Source of the DNA: Candidatus Polarisedimenticolaceae bacterium
GTDB taxonomy: Bacteria; Acidobacteriota; Polarisedimenticolia; Polarisedimenticolales; DASRJG01
DNA: 64,000 nucleotides
NCBI GenBank assembly: GCA_036275915.1
Contig: DASUCV010000022.1
Coordinates: 186,001-250,000, forward strand
Direction of reading: 5' to 3'
In this document: piece after piece, positions 42,042 through 51,272 of the stretch
How the letters are laid out: every line of letters starts with the position of its first letter
Numbering within the stretch: position 1 is the first letter of the stretch
Notes under the pieces: generated by a model
Database searches by the model: none
The model's input: the letters and a program-made list of their open reading frames with translations, nothing else
What the model was told of the DNA's origin: nothing
Made by a program: the position numbers and the translations under genes

Positions 42042-44207
42042 CTAGAATCCGAAATGCAAGGTTGCGGCCAGGATCGACTGGTGGGTCCGGCCTACGGTCG
42101 AGTCGGTCGTCAGGTCCTGGTACGAGGCTTCGACATAGGTTGCGCCGTTGACGTTCCAGCGGAGGTTCGGCGTGAAGGTGCGATCGACCTCGTCGCTGAA
42201 CGTATCTCGATTTTCGCTGTAATTCAGACTCAAGCGGAACGTTCCTCCCGGAAACGGCGACCAGCTCGCGGCGAAGGCGTCGATGGTCCGGTCCGCTTCG
42301 AGGGTGCGCTGCTCGAAGCGACGCGAGGCGAACAGGTAGATCGAAGGCACCGGGTCGTAGGCTACCGCGACTTCCTCGTAGCGAACGACCTGGGGACGGT
42401 CGGGCACGCCGGCGGCGTGGATCGTCGAGTCCCGATCGTCGAAGTTCAAGTTGACCGTCAGGGTCGGATGCGGCACGAACATCCAGCCGACGTGATACTG
42501 GGTCGTATCGGTCGAAGGTCCGTTGGTCACCTGGTTGTGGGACTGCCCCAGGCTCACGTTGAGATCGACCCCGTGGTAGATCGCGGCGTCCGAGTTCAGG
42601 AAGACCCCGATGCTGTCGGTCGCGAGGCCGCTCCGGTCTTCGTTCGTCCCGCTCAGGGTGAGGCTGTTCCGGAGCGTGTCCAGGGGATTGGCGTACACGG
42701 ACGCCGTGTAAACGTACGCGGACCGTCGGCCGCCCTGGTCTTCCCCGTCCTCGCGGGTCACGCGCGAGAAGAGCGACCAGACGTCCGTGAACTGCCTCTG
42801 GAACGAGAGCCCGTTCGAGAAGGTCCAGATCGTTGGGCTTCCGGTGGTCGTCGCGGCGTAGAGCCCCGTCTCGTAATAAAATCCCACGTCCTTGAGTAGA
42901 CGCAGACGCGAATTCGCCTGGAGCAGATTCCGTGTGCGGGTCGTCGTGCTGCTCGCCGATCCGGAGGGTTGCGCGAGGAAGAGCTCGAGCTCGGTGACCA
43001 GGATGGTTGGGTACGACGAAGCCGAGGGGACCGACGGGATCAGCGGCCGGACGACGACCTTCAGGTAGCGCGTGTTGACCGCCGGGAAGCGCAGCTCGAA
43101 CCGGGTGTCGAACGGCCCGAACGGTGCCGTGGCGACCGTCGCCCGAGGCAGCCAGTTCGTCCCGTCGTCGCTCGTCCAGATCCCCCACGAGAAGCGGGAG
43201 GAGATCTCGGGCGGCAGGTCGCGGTCGACCCAGACGCGCGCCACGTTGATGCCGACCGGAAGGCCGAGGTCGGCGCCGAAATTGCGCGGCCGCGAGTCCC
43301 CGGCCGGCGGCGGCAGTCCGAGGTTGATGCCCGTTCCGACCAGCGTGTTCCCGTCGATGAGGGCCGGGAGGGGTGCGAGGGTTCCGTCGGCCGGCGTGTC
43401 GTCGATGACGAAGCCGCCCGTGACCGGGAAGATCGGAATCAGAAGCTCGCCGGTACCGGCCGAGTCGACGGTCACCTTCCGCCAAGCTCCGTTCCAGTTC
43501 GCGCTCACGTCCCAGCGGTCGTCGAAGAAGAGGTCGCCGAAACGCGCTTCGCCCGAATGCGTCATCGTCGTGAACTCGGTGGAGCGGATCCGATCGTCGT
43601 CGCGCTCGAGCAGCCCGCGATAGTAGAGGCGGGTCGAAGGCACGGGAGTGTAGTCGGAGGTGAGCCGAAATATGTCCTGGGTGACGTCCACCAAGGTCTT
43701 CGTCGCGTCGCGATCCTCGGTGCGCGAAAGCTCCGCGCGCAGCGACGGAAGTTCCGCGGGATACCAGCCGGCGACCCCGAGGAAGGTGTCACGCGTGAGT
43801 TGAAAGGTCGCCAGCCCCTCGGCGCGCAGCGTGTCCTCGTTCCGGTACCACGACAGCTCGCCGATCACGTATTGCGAGCGGAGCGCGAAACGCGCGAACG
43901 GCCGGAGCCGGGTCGTGGCGACGTCGCGCGAGAATCCCGAGTCGGCGAGGGTGCCGTCGGTGCGCTCGTAGAATCCGCCGATCTGCATGAGGAGGTTGGG
44001 GAACAGACGGCGTGTCCACGTGGCGTTCGCCCGCCGCGTGAACGCCGTGCCGTTCTCCTCCACGGACAACGCCGCGGGTGGCTGAAAGGTGAACGCCGAG
44101 TCGGAATAGGAAAGCTCGACGTACCCGGTGAGATCGCCGGCGAAGGACGGCCTCAGAAAGGCTCCCGCGGCGACGAGGACGACGGCAACCGTCCGCCTCC
44201 GGGTCAT
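42042..44207 (-). CDS. Outer-membrane beta-barrel with internal discoidin-like domain, candidate electron-conduit porin
   Basis: A 721-residue exported protein (signal LVAAGAFLRPSFA) made of alternating beta strands rich in Tyr/Arg/Asp and ending in HFGF, the C-terminal Phe recognised by the BAM machinery. Residues about 295-408 break the pattern and resemble an F5/8 type C (discoidin) fold: VARVWVDRDLP, FSWGIWTSDDGTNW, RYLKVVVRPL, ILVTELELF. The size and setting recall MtrB/OmbB-type porins of porin-cytochrome conduits, but it shares no short diagnostic motif that I can name. Overlaps the YVTN lipoprotein gene by 4 nt. Confidence 0.82.
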   Translation of the reverse strand: MTRRRTVAVVLVAAGAFLRPSFAGDLTGYVELSYSDSAFTFQPPAALSVEENGTAFTRRANATWTRRLFPNLLMQIGGFYERTDGTLADSGFSRDVATTRLRPFARFALRSQYVIGELSWYRNEDTLRAEGLATFQLTRDTFLGVAGWYPAELPSLRAELSRTEDRDATKTLVDVTQDIFRLTSDYTPVPSTRLYYRGLLERDDDRIRSTEFTTMTHSGEARFGDLFFDDRWDVSANWNGAWRKVTVDSAGTGELLIPIFPVTGGFVIDDTPADGTLAPLPALIDGNTLVGTGINLGLPPPAGDSRPRNFGADLGLPVGINVARVWVDRDLPPEISSRFSWGIWTSDDGTNWLPRATVATAPFGPFDTRFELRFPAVNTRYLKVVVRPLIPSVPSASSYPTILVTELELFLAQPSGSASSTTTRTRNLLQANSRLRLLKDVGFYYETGLYAATTTGSPTIWTFSNGLSFQRQFTDVWSLFSRVTREDGEDQGGRRSAYVYTASVYANPLDTLRNSLTLSGTNEDRSGLATDSIGVFLNSDAAIYHGVDLNVSLGQSHNQVTNGPSTDTTQYHVGWMFVPHPTLTVNLNFDDRDSTIHAAGVPDRPQVVRYEEVAVAYDPVPSIYLFASRRFEQRTLEADRTIDAFAASWSPFPGGTFRLSLNYSENRDTFSDEVDRTFTPNLRWNVNGATYVEASYQDLTTDSTVGRTHQSILAATLHFGF

Positions 44208-45571
44208 TGCGCATCCACGAACCGCAAAGCGACCGGATCGGGACCAACCGCCGCACGCGTCTGGAGCCGCCGCCCGGAGTTGCCGAAGAGGTCGGCTTCC
44301 CGGGGTCCGGCGACCAGAACGCCGAGGGCGTTTCCTTCGTTCTCGAGGGCGAGGTAGACGGCGTCGCCGGAGAGGGTGATCTCGTCGACCGGGAGGAACG
44401 AGCCGGGATCGAAGACCTCGACCTTTCGCTGGCCGGCACGCGCGAGAAGCACGCGTCCCGTCTTCGGCTCGACCTCGAGCGCTCGGGCGCCGTTGCCGAC
44501 GTACACCCGCCGAAGGACCGAGAGCGACGGCGCATCGACGACCAGGAGATACGGCGAGTCGCCGTGCGCGACGTAGAGGAATTCGCTCGAGCGTCCGCCG
44601 AGCCGCGCCTGGACGGGCCCCGCGTCGGTTGCGATCGTCCCCGCCACGGTGCGCGCGTTCACGTCGACGACGGTGACCGCCGTGCCGCGCTCGGCGACGA
44701 CGTAGGCTTTGCGGCCGTCCGGCGCGATCACGACGCTCACCGGGCGCGCGCCGACGGCGACACGCTCGGTCTCGACCGCCGCGATCGTGTCGACGAAACT
44801 CACGGTGTCGGAGCCGGCATTGGCGACGAGGAGCGTGCGACCGTCAGGGGTCACGGCGACGTCGGCAGGGGCGTCGCCACCCCGGAGGATGACGCGCTCG
44901 CGCACGCGCTCCTCGAGGAGGTCGACCACCGCGACACCGTCGTCCCCCCTGAGGGCGACGTAGGCACGGAGGTGCGCAACGTCGATCGCGATGCCTCCGG
45001 GTCCGCGCCCCACGGGGAGGACTTGGGCGACGCGGCCGGAACGCTTGTCGAACAGCTCGAGCGCATCCCAGGAGGCCACGCTGACGAGCCCGAGAAGGCC
45101 GCTCGCGATCGCTGGAGGTTTGGCGAGCACCAGAGGCGGCGCGGGAGCGCCGGGCGTCGCCGCGGGCGGCGCGCCGGCGAGGAGGACGGTTCCCATGTCC
45201 GCGATCGCGAGGAACGGGAACGGAACGTCGACCGCCGTCTCGGGACCGGTGTGCAGCTCGAGGCCGGCATACGGGCCGGGCGGGATCCAGCCCGTGAGCC
45301 ATGCGTGCTCCGCGTCGGGCCGGGATCCGGCCGGGATCGAGGCGACCTCGAGCGGTGCCAGGCCACCGTCTTCGCGGCGAGCGAACACGGCGTCCGCCGG
45401 CGGCGCGCCGCCGCGCGCGAACACGAACAAGCTCGCAGCGCCCGGCGCCCTCGCGGGATGGGCGTCTCCCGTCCCGCGATGCGCGCCCGCGCATCCCGCG
45501 AGCGCACACGCGAACGCCGCCGCGCCGACCGCAGAGCGTAACCGCACCCGCTTTCTCCCGCCGCGCATCAT
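44204..45571 (-). CDS. YVTN-type beta-propeller lipoprotein
   Basis: A 455-residue lipoprotein (lipobox ALAGC) with seven or so YVTN/YNCE blades after residue 145 (AYVALRGDDGVAVVDL, LLVANAGSDTVSFVDT, AYVVAERGTAVTVVDV, FLYVAHGDSPYLLVVD). It is the first gene of the barrel operon and follows the terminator at 45587-45620. It probably binds protein partners at the outer membrane. ATG 45571 and ATG 45568 are both possible; neither has a ribosome site. Confidence 0.85.
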   Translation of the reverse strand: MMRGGRKRVRLRSAVGAAAFACALAGCAGAHRGTGDAHPARAPGAASLFVFARGGAPPADAVFARREDGGLAPLEVASIPAGSRPDAEHAWLTGWIPPGPYAGLELHTGPETAVDVPFPFLAIADMGTVLLAGAPPAATPGAPAPPLVLAKPPAIASGLLGLVSVASWDALELFDKRSGRVAQVLPVGRGPGGIAIDVAHLRAYVALRGDDGVAVVDLLEERVRERVILRGGDAPADVAVTPDGRTLLVANAGSDTVSFVDTIAAVETERVAVGARPVSVVIAPDGRKAYVVAERGTAVTVVDVNARTVAGTIATDAGPVQARLGGRSSEFLYVAHGDSPYLLVVDAPSLSVLRRVYVGNGARALEVEPKTGRVLLARAGQRKVEVFDPGSFLPVDEITLSGDAVYLALENEGNALGVLVAGPREADLFGNSGRRLQTRAAVGPDPVALRFVDAQ

Positions 45572-45586
45572 AGGGGATCGACAAAA

Positions 45587-45620
45587 GCAAAAAGGGGGCC
45601 GATCGAGATCGGCCCCCCTT
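45587..45620 (-). terminator. Strong rho-independent terminator after the OmcS-like gene
   Basis: On the minus strand GATCGGCCCCC ends an 11-bp perfect stem (loop of 2-4 nt) and is followed by TTTTTGCTTTT. It lies 30 nt after the stop of the hexaheme gene and 16 nt before the lipoprotein start, cleanly separating the NHL-OmcS unit from the barrel operon. Confidence 0.9.
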
Positions 45621-45650
45621 CGGGTCACGACGCCCTCGGGCGTCAGCGGC

Positions 45651-46922
45651 CTAGTCTTGAGCGTGGCACTTGTTGCAGAGCACGCGCTGATACGTGGCGA
45701 ACTGCGTCACGGGCCGATCGTAGTAGGCAGCCTGCATCTCGGCGCCCAAGCGGCCGCGCGAGAACTGCGGAACCGTCGGGGTCGTATCGGTGCCCGGATA
45801 CTGGCCGTTGTAGACCATGAACTCGCCTTCCATGTTCCATCGGAGCATCTCGGGGAAACCCGACGCGTGCGCGCGGTGGCAGGAGAGGCAGGTGACCTGG
45901 TCGCTTCCCAACGGACCGCCGACCGCCGTGTTGTCGTTCTTCGCAAGGGTCGCCAGGAGTGCATAGCTCGTGACGGTCGACCCCTCCGCGAACGGAACGA
46001 GCGAGTTGAACGAGCTCGCGCTCGTGCCGGTGAGATTACCGCTCATCACGTAGGCGTTGTAGGTGTCGGCGACGCCGGAGAGGGCCACGTCCGTCGGGTG
46101 AACGTAGTTGCCGCTCGAGTGCATGTCGCCGTGGCAGGTCGCGCACCAGGTGCCCCAGTTCTCGTGGCCCGACTGGGTGATGCCGGCGGTCGACCCGTAC
46201 GCGGTGCGGACCATGTTCGTCGCTTCGGACTGGTTGTAGGTTGCGGGGGTGACGGCCGGCGGGTTGCCCTGGAAGGTCACGCCATCGGTCGTGTAGCCGT
46301 TACCGTTCAGGAGGCGGTAGACGCCCACTGCCTGGCCGGCGGCCGGGGTGACGCTGTTGTTGTAGGAGCCCGATCCGATGATGGCGGCGCCGGTCGGCGA
46401 GATCGTGCCGTCGCTCAGGCGGCGGTACTTGCCGTGCGGGTTATGGCAGCTCGCGCACCCGAGTTGAGCGGAGGGGTACGTTCCGCCCGGCGAGGTCGGG
46501 TTATCGGTGTCGACGGTGTAGCCGAAACCGGTACCCGACGCGACGATGTTGTGTCCGTGGGTCTGCCCGGCCTCGGTCGTTGTCGTCCCGCGAACCGTGA
46601 ACGTGTACGTCTTCTTGAGCCAACCGAAGTCACCGCCGGGCGTGCGCTGACGCGGCGCAGTCCCCGACGGCATGTCGGCATCCGCGGTGCTGATGTGGTA
46701 GCTGCTCGGCGTCGTGAGCCCCGACTGCTGGTGGCAGCTCAGGCAGGTCGAGCTCGTGTCGGGCCCGATGAGCAGGTGGGTGCCCGCGGGATCCGGAGAG
46801 TGCATGCTGTGGCACCCTCCGCACTCGGCCACGCCGCCGGAGTGGAACGCATAGACGTTGCCGAAGGCAACGAGCGCCACCGCCGCGGTGAGGGCCACTA
46901 GACCGAATCGGACGGATCTCAT
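45651..46922 (-). CDS. omcS: OmcS-like hexaheme cytochrome, predicted nanowire subunit
   Basis: A 423-residue exported cytochrome with six CXXCH motifs (CGGCH, CLSCH, CASCH, CATCH, CLSCH, CNKCH). After the signal peptide the mature chain starts FHSGGVAECGGCHSMH, nearly identical to Geobacter OmcS, and keeps the histidine at mature position 16 that in OmcS filaments ligates a heme of the next subunit. Further matches are SSYHISTADADMPSGTAP, GGDFGWLKKTYTF, CHNPHGKYRRLSDG, CLSCHRAHASGFPEM and the C-terminus YQRVLCNKCHAQD. The start ATG 46922 has AAGGAGG 5 nt upstream. It follows an NHL gene by 14 nt and ends in a strong terminator. Confidence 0.95.
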   Translation of the reverse strand: MRSVRFGLVALTAAVALVAFGNVYAFHSGGVAECGGCHSMHSPDPAGTHLLIGPDTSSTCLSCHQQSGLTTPSSYHISTADADMPSGTAPRQRTPGGDFGWLKKTYTFTVRGTTTTEAGQTHGHNIVASGTGFGYTVDTDNPTSPGGTYPSAQLGCASCHNPHGKYRRLSDGTISPTGAAIIGSGSYNNSVTPAAGQAVGVYRLLNGNGYTTDGVTFQGNPPAVTPATYNQSEATNMVRTAYGSTAGITQSGHENWGTWCATCHGDMHSSGNYVHPTDVALSGVADTYNAYVMSGNLTGTSASSFNSLVPFAEGSTVTSYALLATLAKNDNTAVGGPLGSDQVTCLSCHRAHASGFPEMLRWNMEGEFMVYNGQYPGTDTTPTVPQFSRGRLGAEMQAAYYDRPVTQFATYQRVLCNKCHAQD

Positions 46923-46936
46923 CGCTTCCTCCTTGA

Positions 46937-47884
46937 TCATGACGCGGCGGCGGTCGCGAAGACCGCGACGCCGCCGTTCCCTAGCTGGGAGACGTACACC
47001 TTGCCGGACGCGCCGACGGCGAGATCGCCGGGGCGGACGAGACGCTTCGCGGCCGCTCCGCTCTGCCCGAACTCGCGGACGAACCGAAACGACTCGTCGA
47101 AGACCATGACGACGTTGCGCAGGCGGTCGGCGACGAAGATGTTCCCGCGATCGTCCGCTGCCAGCCCGGAGACGATCCCGAAGCCGCCGGCGCTCGAACC
47201 GACGCGGCCGAACGTCGCGACCGTGCCATCCGCCGCGACCTGGTAGACCTTGAATTGCGTCGGCACCGCGAAGAGCACCGAGCCGGACGCTTCGAACGCG
47301 AATCCGCCGAGCCCGAAGCTGCCGCGATCGCCGGAGGGAATTCCGGCGACCGCGGCCAGATCCAGCGTGCGGATCCAGGCTCCATCGGGGCTGAAGGAGG
47401 CGGCGAGCATCTGATCGGTGCTGACGAGCCAGATCGCTCCGGCCCGGAGCGACATGCGGTTGGGGTGGAACCCGGCCAGCTCCGCCGGAACGGCGAGCGT
47501 GAGCGGATCTTGCATCCGGCCGCGGTAGTCGGCGCGAACGATCGACCAAGGAGCGCCGTCGACGCCCTGGCGGTGAACGAGGAGCAATAGATCGCCGCGG
47601 GCGTCGACCGCCAGGCTCGTGAGCTGCCAGGCGGAGGGATCGACGACGAACCGGTAGACCTGCATCCCGGATGCGTTGAAGATCCGGACCTCGTTCGCGA
47701 AGATCGTGTACGTCTCGTCGTGGGCCGCGTCGGCGACCACGAGGGCGTCGGAGCACGGCACCGGGCCGGTGAAGTCCGACAGTTCGTAGAGTCTTCCGGC
47801 TTCCACGGGTCCCGCAGCCCGCCCGACCGAGCACACCGCCCCGAGGAGGATGGCGGCGGCGGCGTGCATTGGGCGGCATCTCAT
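46937..47884 (-). CDS. NHL-repeat beta-propeller, exported, upstream of the OmcS-like gene
   Basis: About 315 residues with a signal peptide (HAAAAILLGAVCSVGRAAG) and NHL blades (YTIFANEVRIFNASG, SGSVLFAVPTQFKVYQV, NIFVADRLRNVVMVFD, KVYVSQLGNGGVAVFA). It may be an assembly or anchoring factor for the cytochrome encoded next. The start is either ATG 47884 or ATG 47869; both would lie very close to the transcription start predicted from the sigma-54 element at 47897-47912. Confidence 0.85.
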   Translation of the reverse strand: MRCRPMHAAAAILLGAVCSVGRAAGPVEAGRLYELSDFTGPVPCSDALVVADAAHDETYTIFANEVRIFNASGMQVYRFVVDPSAWQLTSLAVDARGDLLLLVHRQGVDGAPWSIVRADYRGRMQDPLTLAVPAELAGFHPNRMSLRAGAIWLVSTDQMLAASFSPDGAWIRTLDLAAVAGIPSGDRGSFGLGGFAFEASGSVLFAVPTQFKVYQVAADGTVATFGRVGSSAGGFGIVSGLAADDRGNIFVADRLRNVVMVFDESFRFVREFGQSGAAAKRLVRPGDLAVGASGKVYVSQLGNGGVAVFATAAAS

Positions 47885-47896
47885 GCCCTTCTTCAC

Positions 47897-47912
47897 AGCA
47901 ACCGCGATGCCA
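47897..47912 (-). promoter_or_regulatory. Sigma-54 promoter of the NHL-OmcS-like operon
   Basis: TGGCATCGCGGTTGCT on the minus strand matches TGGCAY-N5-TTGCT with GG-N10-GC spacing. The predicted start near 47886 leaves only 2 nt before ATG 47884 or 17 nt before ATG 47869, so either the mRNA is leaderless or the site is not the true promoter. Confidence 0.5.
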
Positions 47913-48079
47913 CGAAAACACATCGCGACGGAGACGGATTCGAGTGTTTCGGGCCCCCGTCGCGGAGACCCTGCGTGATATGCCCCACCGCGCTGCGCGA
48001 TACCCCGCATGAATCGAATTCCGGCCCGGATTTGTCCGGAATCGGCGCGGGGCGCGTGCGCTAGCATCCGGCCGCCGCC

Positions 48080-50857
48080 ATGACGCCTCTCCTCTACCTC
48101 CTCGTGTTCTTCTCGGGCGCGGCCGCGTTGATCTACGAGGTCGCCTGGGTGCGATCGCTGAGTCTGGTGTTCGGCGGCTCGCACCTCGCCGTGACGGTCG
48201 TGCTGTCCGTGTACATGGGAGGCATCGCGCTCGGAGGATGGCTCCTCGGCCGCCGTGCCGAGAGCGCCACGCGTCCGCTTCGGCTCTTCGGCCTCCTCGA
48301 GCTGGGCATCGGGATCTCCGCCGTCGCGGTGCTCGGCCTGCTCATGGCCTATCCGTTTCTCTACGAGCCGCTCGCGCGCCTCGCCGAGACCGATCGCGCG
48401 TGGCTGACGTTCCTTCGCACGCTGTTCTCCTCGGCAGCGCTCCTGGTTCCGACGACGCTCATGGGCGGGACGCTGCCGGCGCTCGAGCGTGCCGCGCCGG
48501 GTCGGCTCGCCGCGATCTACGGGATCAACACGCTCGGCGCGGTCGCGGGCGCCCTCGGCTCCGGCTTTCTCCTCCTTCCGGTCCTCGGGGTCCGGGCGAC
48601 GATCTTCGCCGCGGTCGCCACGAACGCCGCCGTCGGCCTCGCCGCGATCGCGCTCGCCGCGCGGTTCAGGACCGGGGTTGCGGCTCCGTCACATGCTCTT
48701 GCGGAACTCGAGCTGACTCCCGTCGTCGTCGGGATCGGTGTCAGCGGCTTCTGCGCGCTCGGGTACGAGGTTCTGTGGACGCGGATGCTCACGCTCGTCC
48801 TGGGGACGTCGGTCTACGCCTTCACGATCATGCTCGCGGCGTTCCTGTTCGGCATCGGCCTCGGCAGCCATGCCGAAGCGTGGTTCAAGGCGAGGCCGCT
48901 GAGGGCGTTCGGGATCGTTCAGCTCGTGATCGGAGTGTCGGCGCTCGGCGTCACCTTCCTCATGCGCGACCTGCCGTCGCACGCCGTCCGCCTGCAGGGC
49001 GCCTTCTCGGGGACCGTCTCGACGGAATTCGCCGCGCGCCAGGCGGCGAGCTTCGCGATCGCGTTCGCCACCATGTCGGTCCCCGCGTTCTTCATGGGCG
49101 TCGCGTTCCCGCTTGCGGCGGAGAATGCGCCGGTGAGGCGCGTGCTCACCGTGAACACGGTCGGCGCGATCCTCGGAGCCGCGGCGAGCGGATTCGTCTT
49201 GATCCCGGCGTTCGGCATCGAGCGCGCGCTCCAGATGCTCGTGACCGTCAACCTGGGCGTCGGCGCCGTGGTGCTGACCCACGCCTGGCGCGGCAGGCCG
49301 GCGGCGCGCGCGGCGACCCTCGCGACGGCGGCGGTCGTGGCCGCGCTCGCCATCGTCCCTGGCTGGGGCCGAGCGTGGAACGAAAAGTACTTCGCGATCT
49401 TTCGCAATACGCAGCGCAACGCCTTCGACTCGGCCGAGCGGATCGAAGACGCCCTCGAGAACACCGACGTCCTCTACTACGCTGAGGGCGCGAACGAGAT
49501 CATCAGCGTCATCCAGCCACGCGGCGGCTGGCAATCGTTCATCGTCAACGGCCGGCCGGAAGCGACGACATCGCCGATGGACATGCAGTGCCAGCGCACG
49601 CTCGGACATCTTCCGATGCTCCTCCACCCGCACCCGCGGCGCGTGTTCGTCCTCGGCACCGGCACCGGAATGACCCTCGGCGCGACGTCGGTCCACCCGG
49701 GAGTCGAATCGATCGTGCTCGCCGAGATCGAGCCGAAGGCCCTCGTGGCCGCACGCACGTTCGCTGCCTGGAACCACCGCGTTCTCGACGATCCGAGGCT
49801 CCGCATCGTCTTGAACGACGGCCGCAATTACCTCGCGACGACCGCCGAGACCTTCGATGTCGTCACCGCCGACCCGATCCATCCCTGGTCCGGCGGTGCG
49901 GCGTACCTCTACACCGCGGAGTATTTCCGCACCGTGGCGCGGCACCTGAACCCGGGCGGCATTGCGTGCCAGTGGCTGCCGATCTACGAGCTGACGCCGG
50001 CCGACCTCGCGATGGTCGTGCGCACGTTCACCGAGAGCTTCCCTCACACGATGATCTGGCTCACCCACTACGATGCGGAGATCGTCGGGGCGAACGCGCC
50101 GATCGTCCTCGACGAGGAAGCCCTGGCCCGGCGCCTCGCCGTTCCGGCGGTGGCCCAGGATCTCGCTGCAGTCGAGATGGGCACGGTCGACGACTTCCTG
50201 AGCTTCTTCCTCGCCGGCGACCGCGGCGCGCGCGCGTTCGCCGCCGCGGGGCGCGTCAACACCGACGACAACCTCGCACTCGAGTTCTCGGCCCCGCGCT
50301 CGATGGGCGTGGCGGAGATCATGGGAGACAACGTGCGGGCGCTCGCCGCGATCCGCGAGCCCGTTCCCGTCCCCGGTGCCACACGGCTCGACGAAGCGGC
50401 GAAACTCTACGATCCCGCGCACGCCCTCTTCCTCTGGGGCGAGTCGGACGGCGCCCCGTTCCAGGAGCTTCAAGCCAAGCTGGCGACGTCGTTCCCGGAG
50501 TACGCGCCGTTCCGCTTCCTCGAGAGGGAGGAGCGGGCGCGTCTCGCCGCGATTCCGCGGGCGATCGACGAGGCGACGTTCCGCGTGCGCACGCCCGTGG
50601 GCGCCACGCGGACGCTGACGGTGTCGGCGGTGACGATGCGGATCGGAGAGCGGCGTGCGGTCGCCATGTTCGTCGACAACGAGACGCACACGATCTTCGG
50701 CCAGCGTTACTTCGACGGCTCCGCGGAGACGCTCGACCGCGACGTCGCCGGCTTCGCCGGCACGACGCTCGGCGACTTCCGCGCTTCGTACGCGCGCCTC
50801 GGCGACGTACCGGCCGAGGCGGCGGTGGTCGACGCGTTCAAGTCCCGCCTCCGGTAA
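48080..50857 (+). CDS. Membrane-fused spermidine synthase-like protein
   Basis: A 925-residue protein. Residues 1-440 form about 12-14 membrane helices in two similar halves (SGAAALIYEVAWVRSLSLVFG and SGFCALGYEVLWTRMLTLVLG start each half). Residues about 460-720 are a polyamine aminopropyltransferase-like Rossmann domain (VFVLGTGTGMTLGATSVHP, NDGRNYLATTAETFDVVTADPIHPW, YTAEYFRTVARHLNPGG). A C-terminal region of about 200 residues follows. Such fusions are common in this kind of bacterium; the real substrate is unknown. TAGCAT lies 12 nt before the ATG and there is no ribosome site. Confidence 0.9.
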   Translation: MTPLLYLLVFFSGAAALIYEVAWVRSLSLVFGGSHLAVTVVLSVYMGGIALGGWLLGRRAESATRPLRLFGLLELGIGISAVAVLGLLMAYPFLYEPLARLAETDRAWLTFLRTLFSSAALLVPTTLMGGTLPALERAAPGRLAAIYGINTLGAVAGALGSGFLLLPVLGVRATIFAAVATNAAVGLAAIALAARFRTGVAAPSHALAELELTPVVVGIGVSGFCALGYEVLWTRMLTLVLGTSVYAFTIMLAAFLFGIGLGSHAEAWFKARPLRAFGIVQLVIGVSALGVTFLMRDLPSHAVRLQGAFSGTVSTEFAARQAASFAIAFATMSVPAFFMGVAFPLAAENAPVRRVLTVNTVGAILGAAASGFVLIPAFGIERALQMLVTVNLGVGAVVLTHAWRGRPAARAATLATAAVVAALAIVPGWGRAWNEKYFAIFRNTQRNAFDSAERIEDALENTDVLYYAEGANEIISVIQPRGGWQSFIVNGRPEATTSPMDMQCQRTLGHLPMLLHPHPRRVFVLGTGTGMTLGATSVHPGVESIVLAEIEPKALVAARTFAAWNHRVLDDPRLRIVLNDGRNYLATTAETFDVVTADPIHPWSGGAAYLYTAEYFRTVARHLNPGGIACQWLPIYELTPADLAMVVRTFTESFPHTMIWLTHYDAEIVGANAPIVLDEEALARRLAVPAVAQDLAAVEMGTVDDFLSFFLAGDRGARAFAAAGRVNTDDNLALEFSAPRSMGVAEIMGDNVRALAAIREPVPVPGATRLDEAAKLYDPAHALFLWGESDGAPFQELQAKLATSFPEYAPFRFLEREERARLAAIPRAIDEATFRVRTPVGATRTLTVSAVTMRIGERRAVAMFVDNETHTIFGQRYFDGSAETLDRDVAGFAGTTLGDFRASYARLGDVPAEAAVVDAFKSRLR

Positions 50858-50978
50858 CCGTTCCCGGCGACTAGGGAATCGCTCCCGGCCTACCGGGGCG
50901 GACGCCCGATGGGGATGCGACCGTTGCGATCGTAACCTCCTCTTGCGAGAAAGAACGAACGGACGCGAGGAGGTTCCG

Positions 50979-51272
50979 ATGAGCACGAAGAGAGCGGGCG
51001 ATGCGGTGAAGGCGGGCTTCTACTTCAATTTCCGGACCTGGGAGATCCACCTCCACAAGACGAGCGGCGACGCGTTGCCGGGCAGCCCGGACGAGCGCTA
51101 TACACGGATCCCCGCGGTGGCCCTGCTGCTCCTGGGCCCGGTCATGGGCTTCTTCTTCGTGATCTTCCTTCCGTTGATCGGCTTCGCGCTCGTGGCTCGC
51201 GAGATCGGTCGCCGTGCGCTGGCCCTCTTGGGACGGAAGGCCGAGGTCAAGCCCAAGCCGGTGAGCCGTTAG
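50979..51272 (+). CDS. Small inner-membrane protein
   Basis: A 97-residue protein with a short soluble N-terminus and one or two hydrophobic segments (VALLLLGPVMGFFFVIFLPLIGFALV) followed by a basic tail (RRALALLGRKAEVKPKPVSR). GAGGAGG precedes the ATG at good distance, which supports translation. I recognise no family. Its stop shares TTAG with the convergent regulator gene. Confidence 0.75.
   Translation: MSTKRAGDAVKAGFYFNFRTWEIHLHKTSGDALPGSPDERYTRIPAVALLLLGPVMGFFFVIFLPLIGFALVAREIGRRALALLGRKAEVKPKPVSR

Noticed and set aside
47885-48079. c-di-GMP/cGAMP (GEMM) riboswitch before the OmcS-like operon, as known for some Geobacter cytochrome genes
   Set aside because: I looked for the conserved GEMM core on the minus strand and found only CACGCAGGG without the second GACGCAAAGCC-like block.
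48080-50857. Frameshifted pair of a transporter and a spermidine synthase
   Set aside because: One uninterrupted frame with both domains; fused proteins of this type are known.
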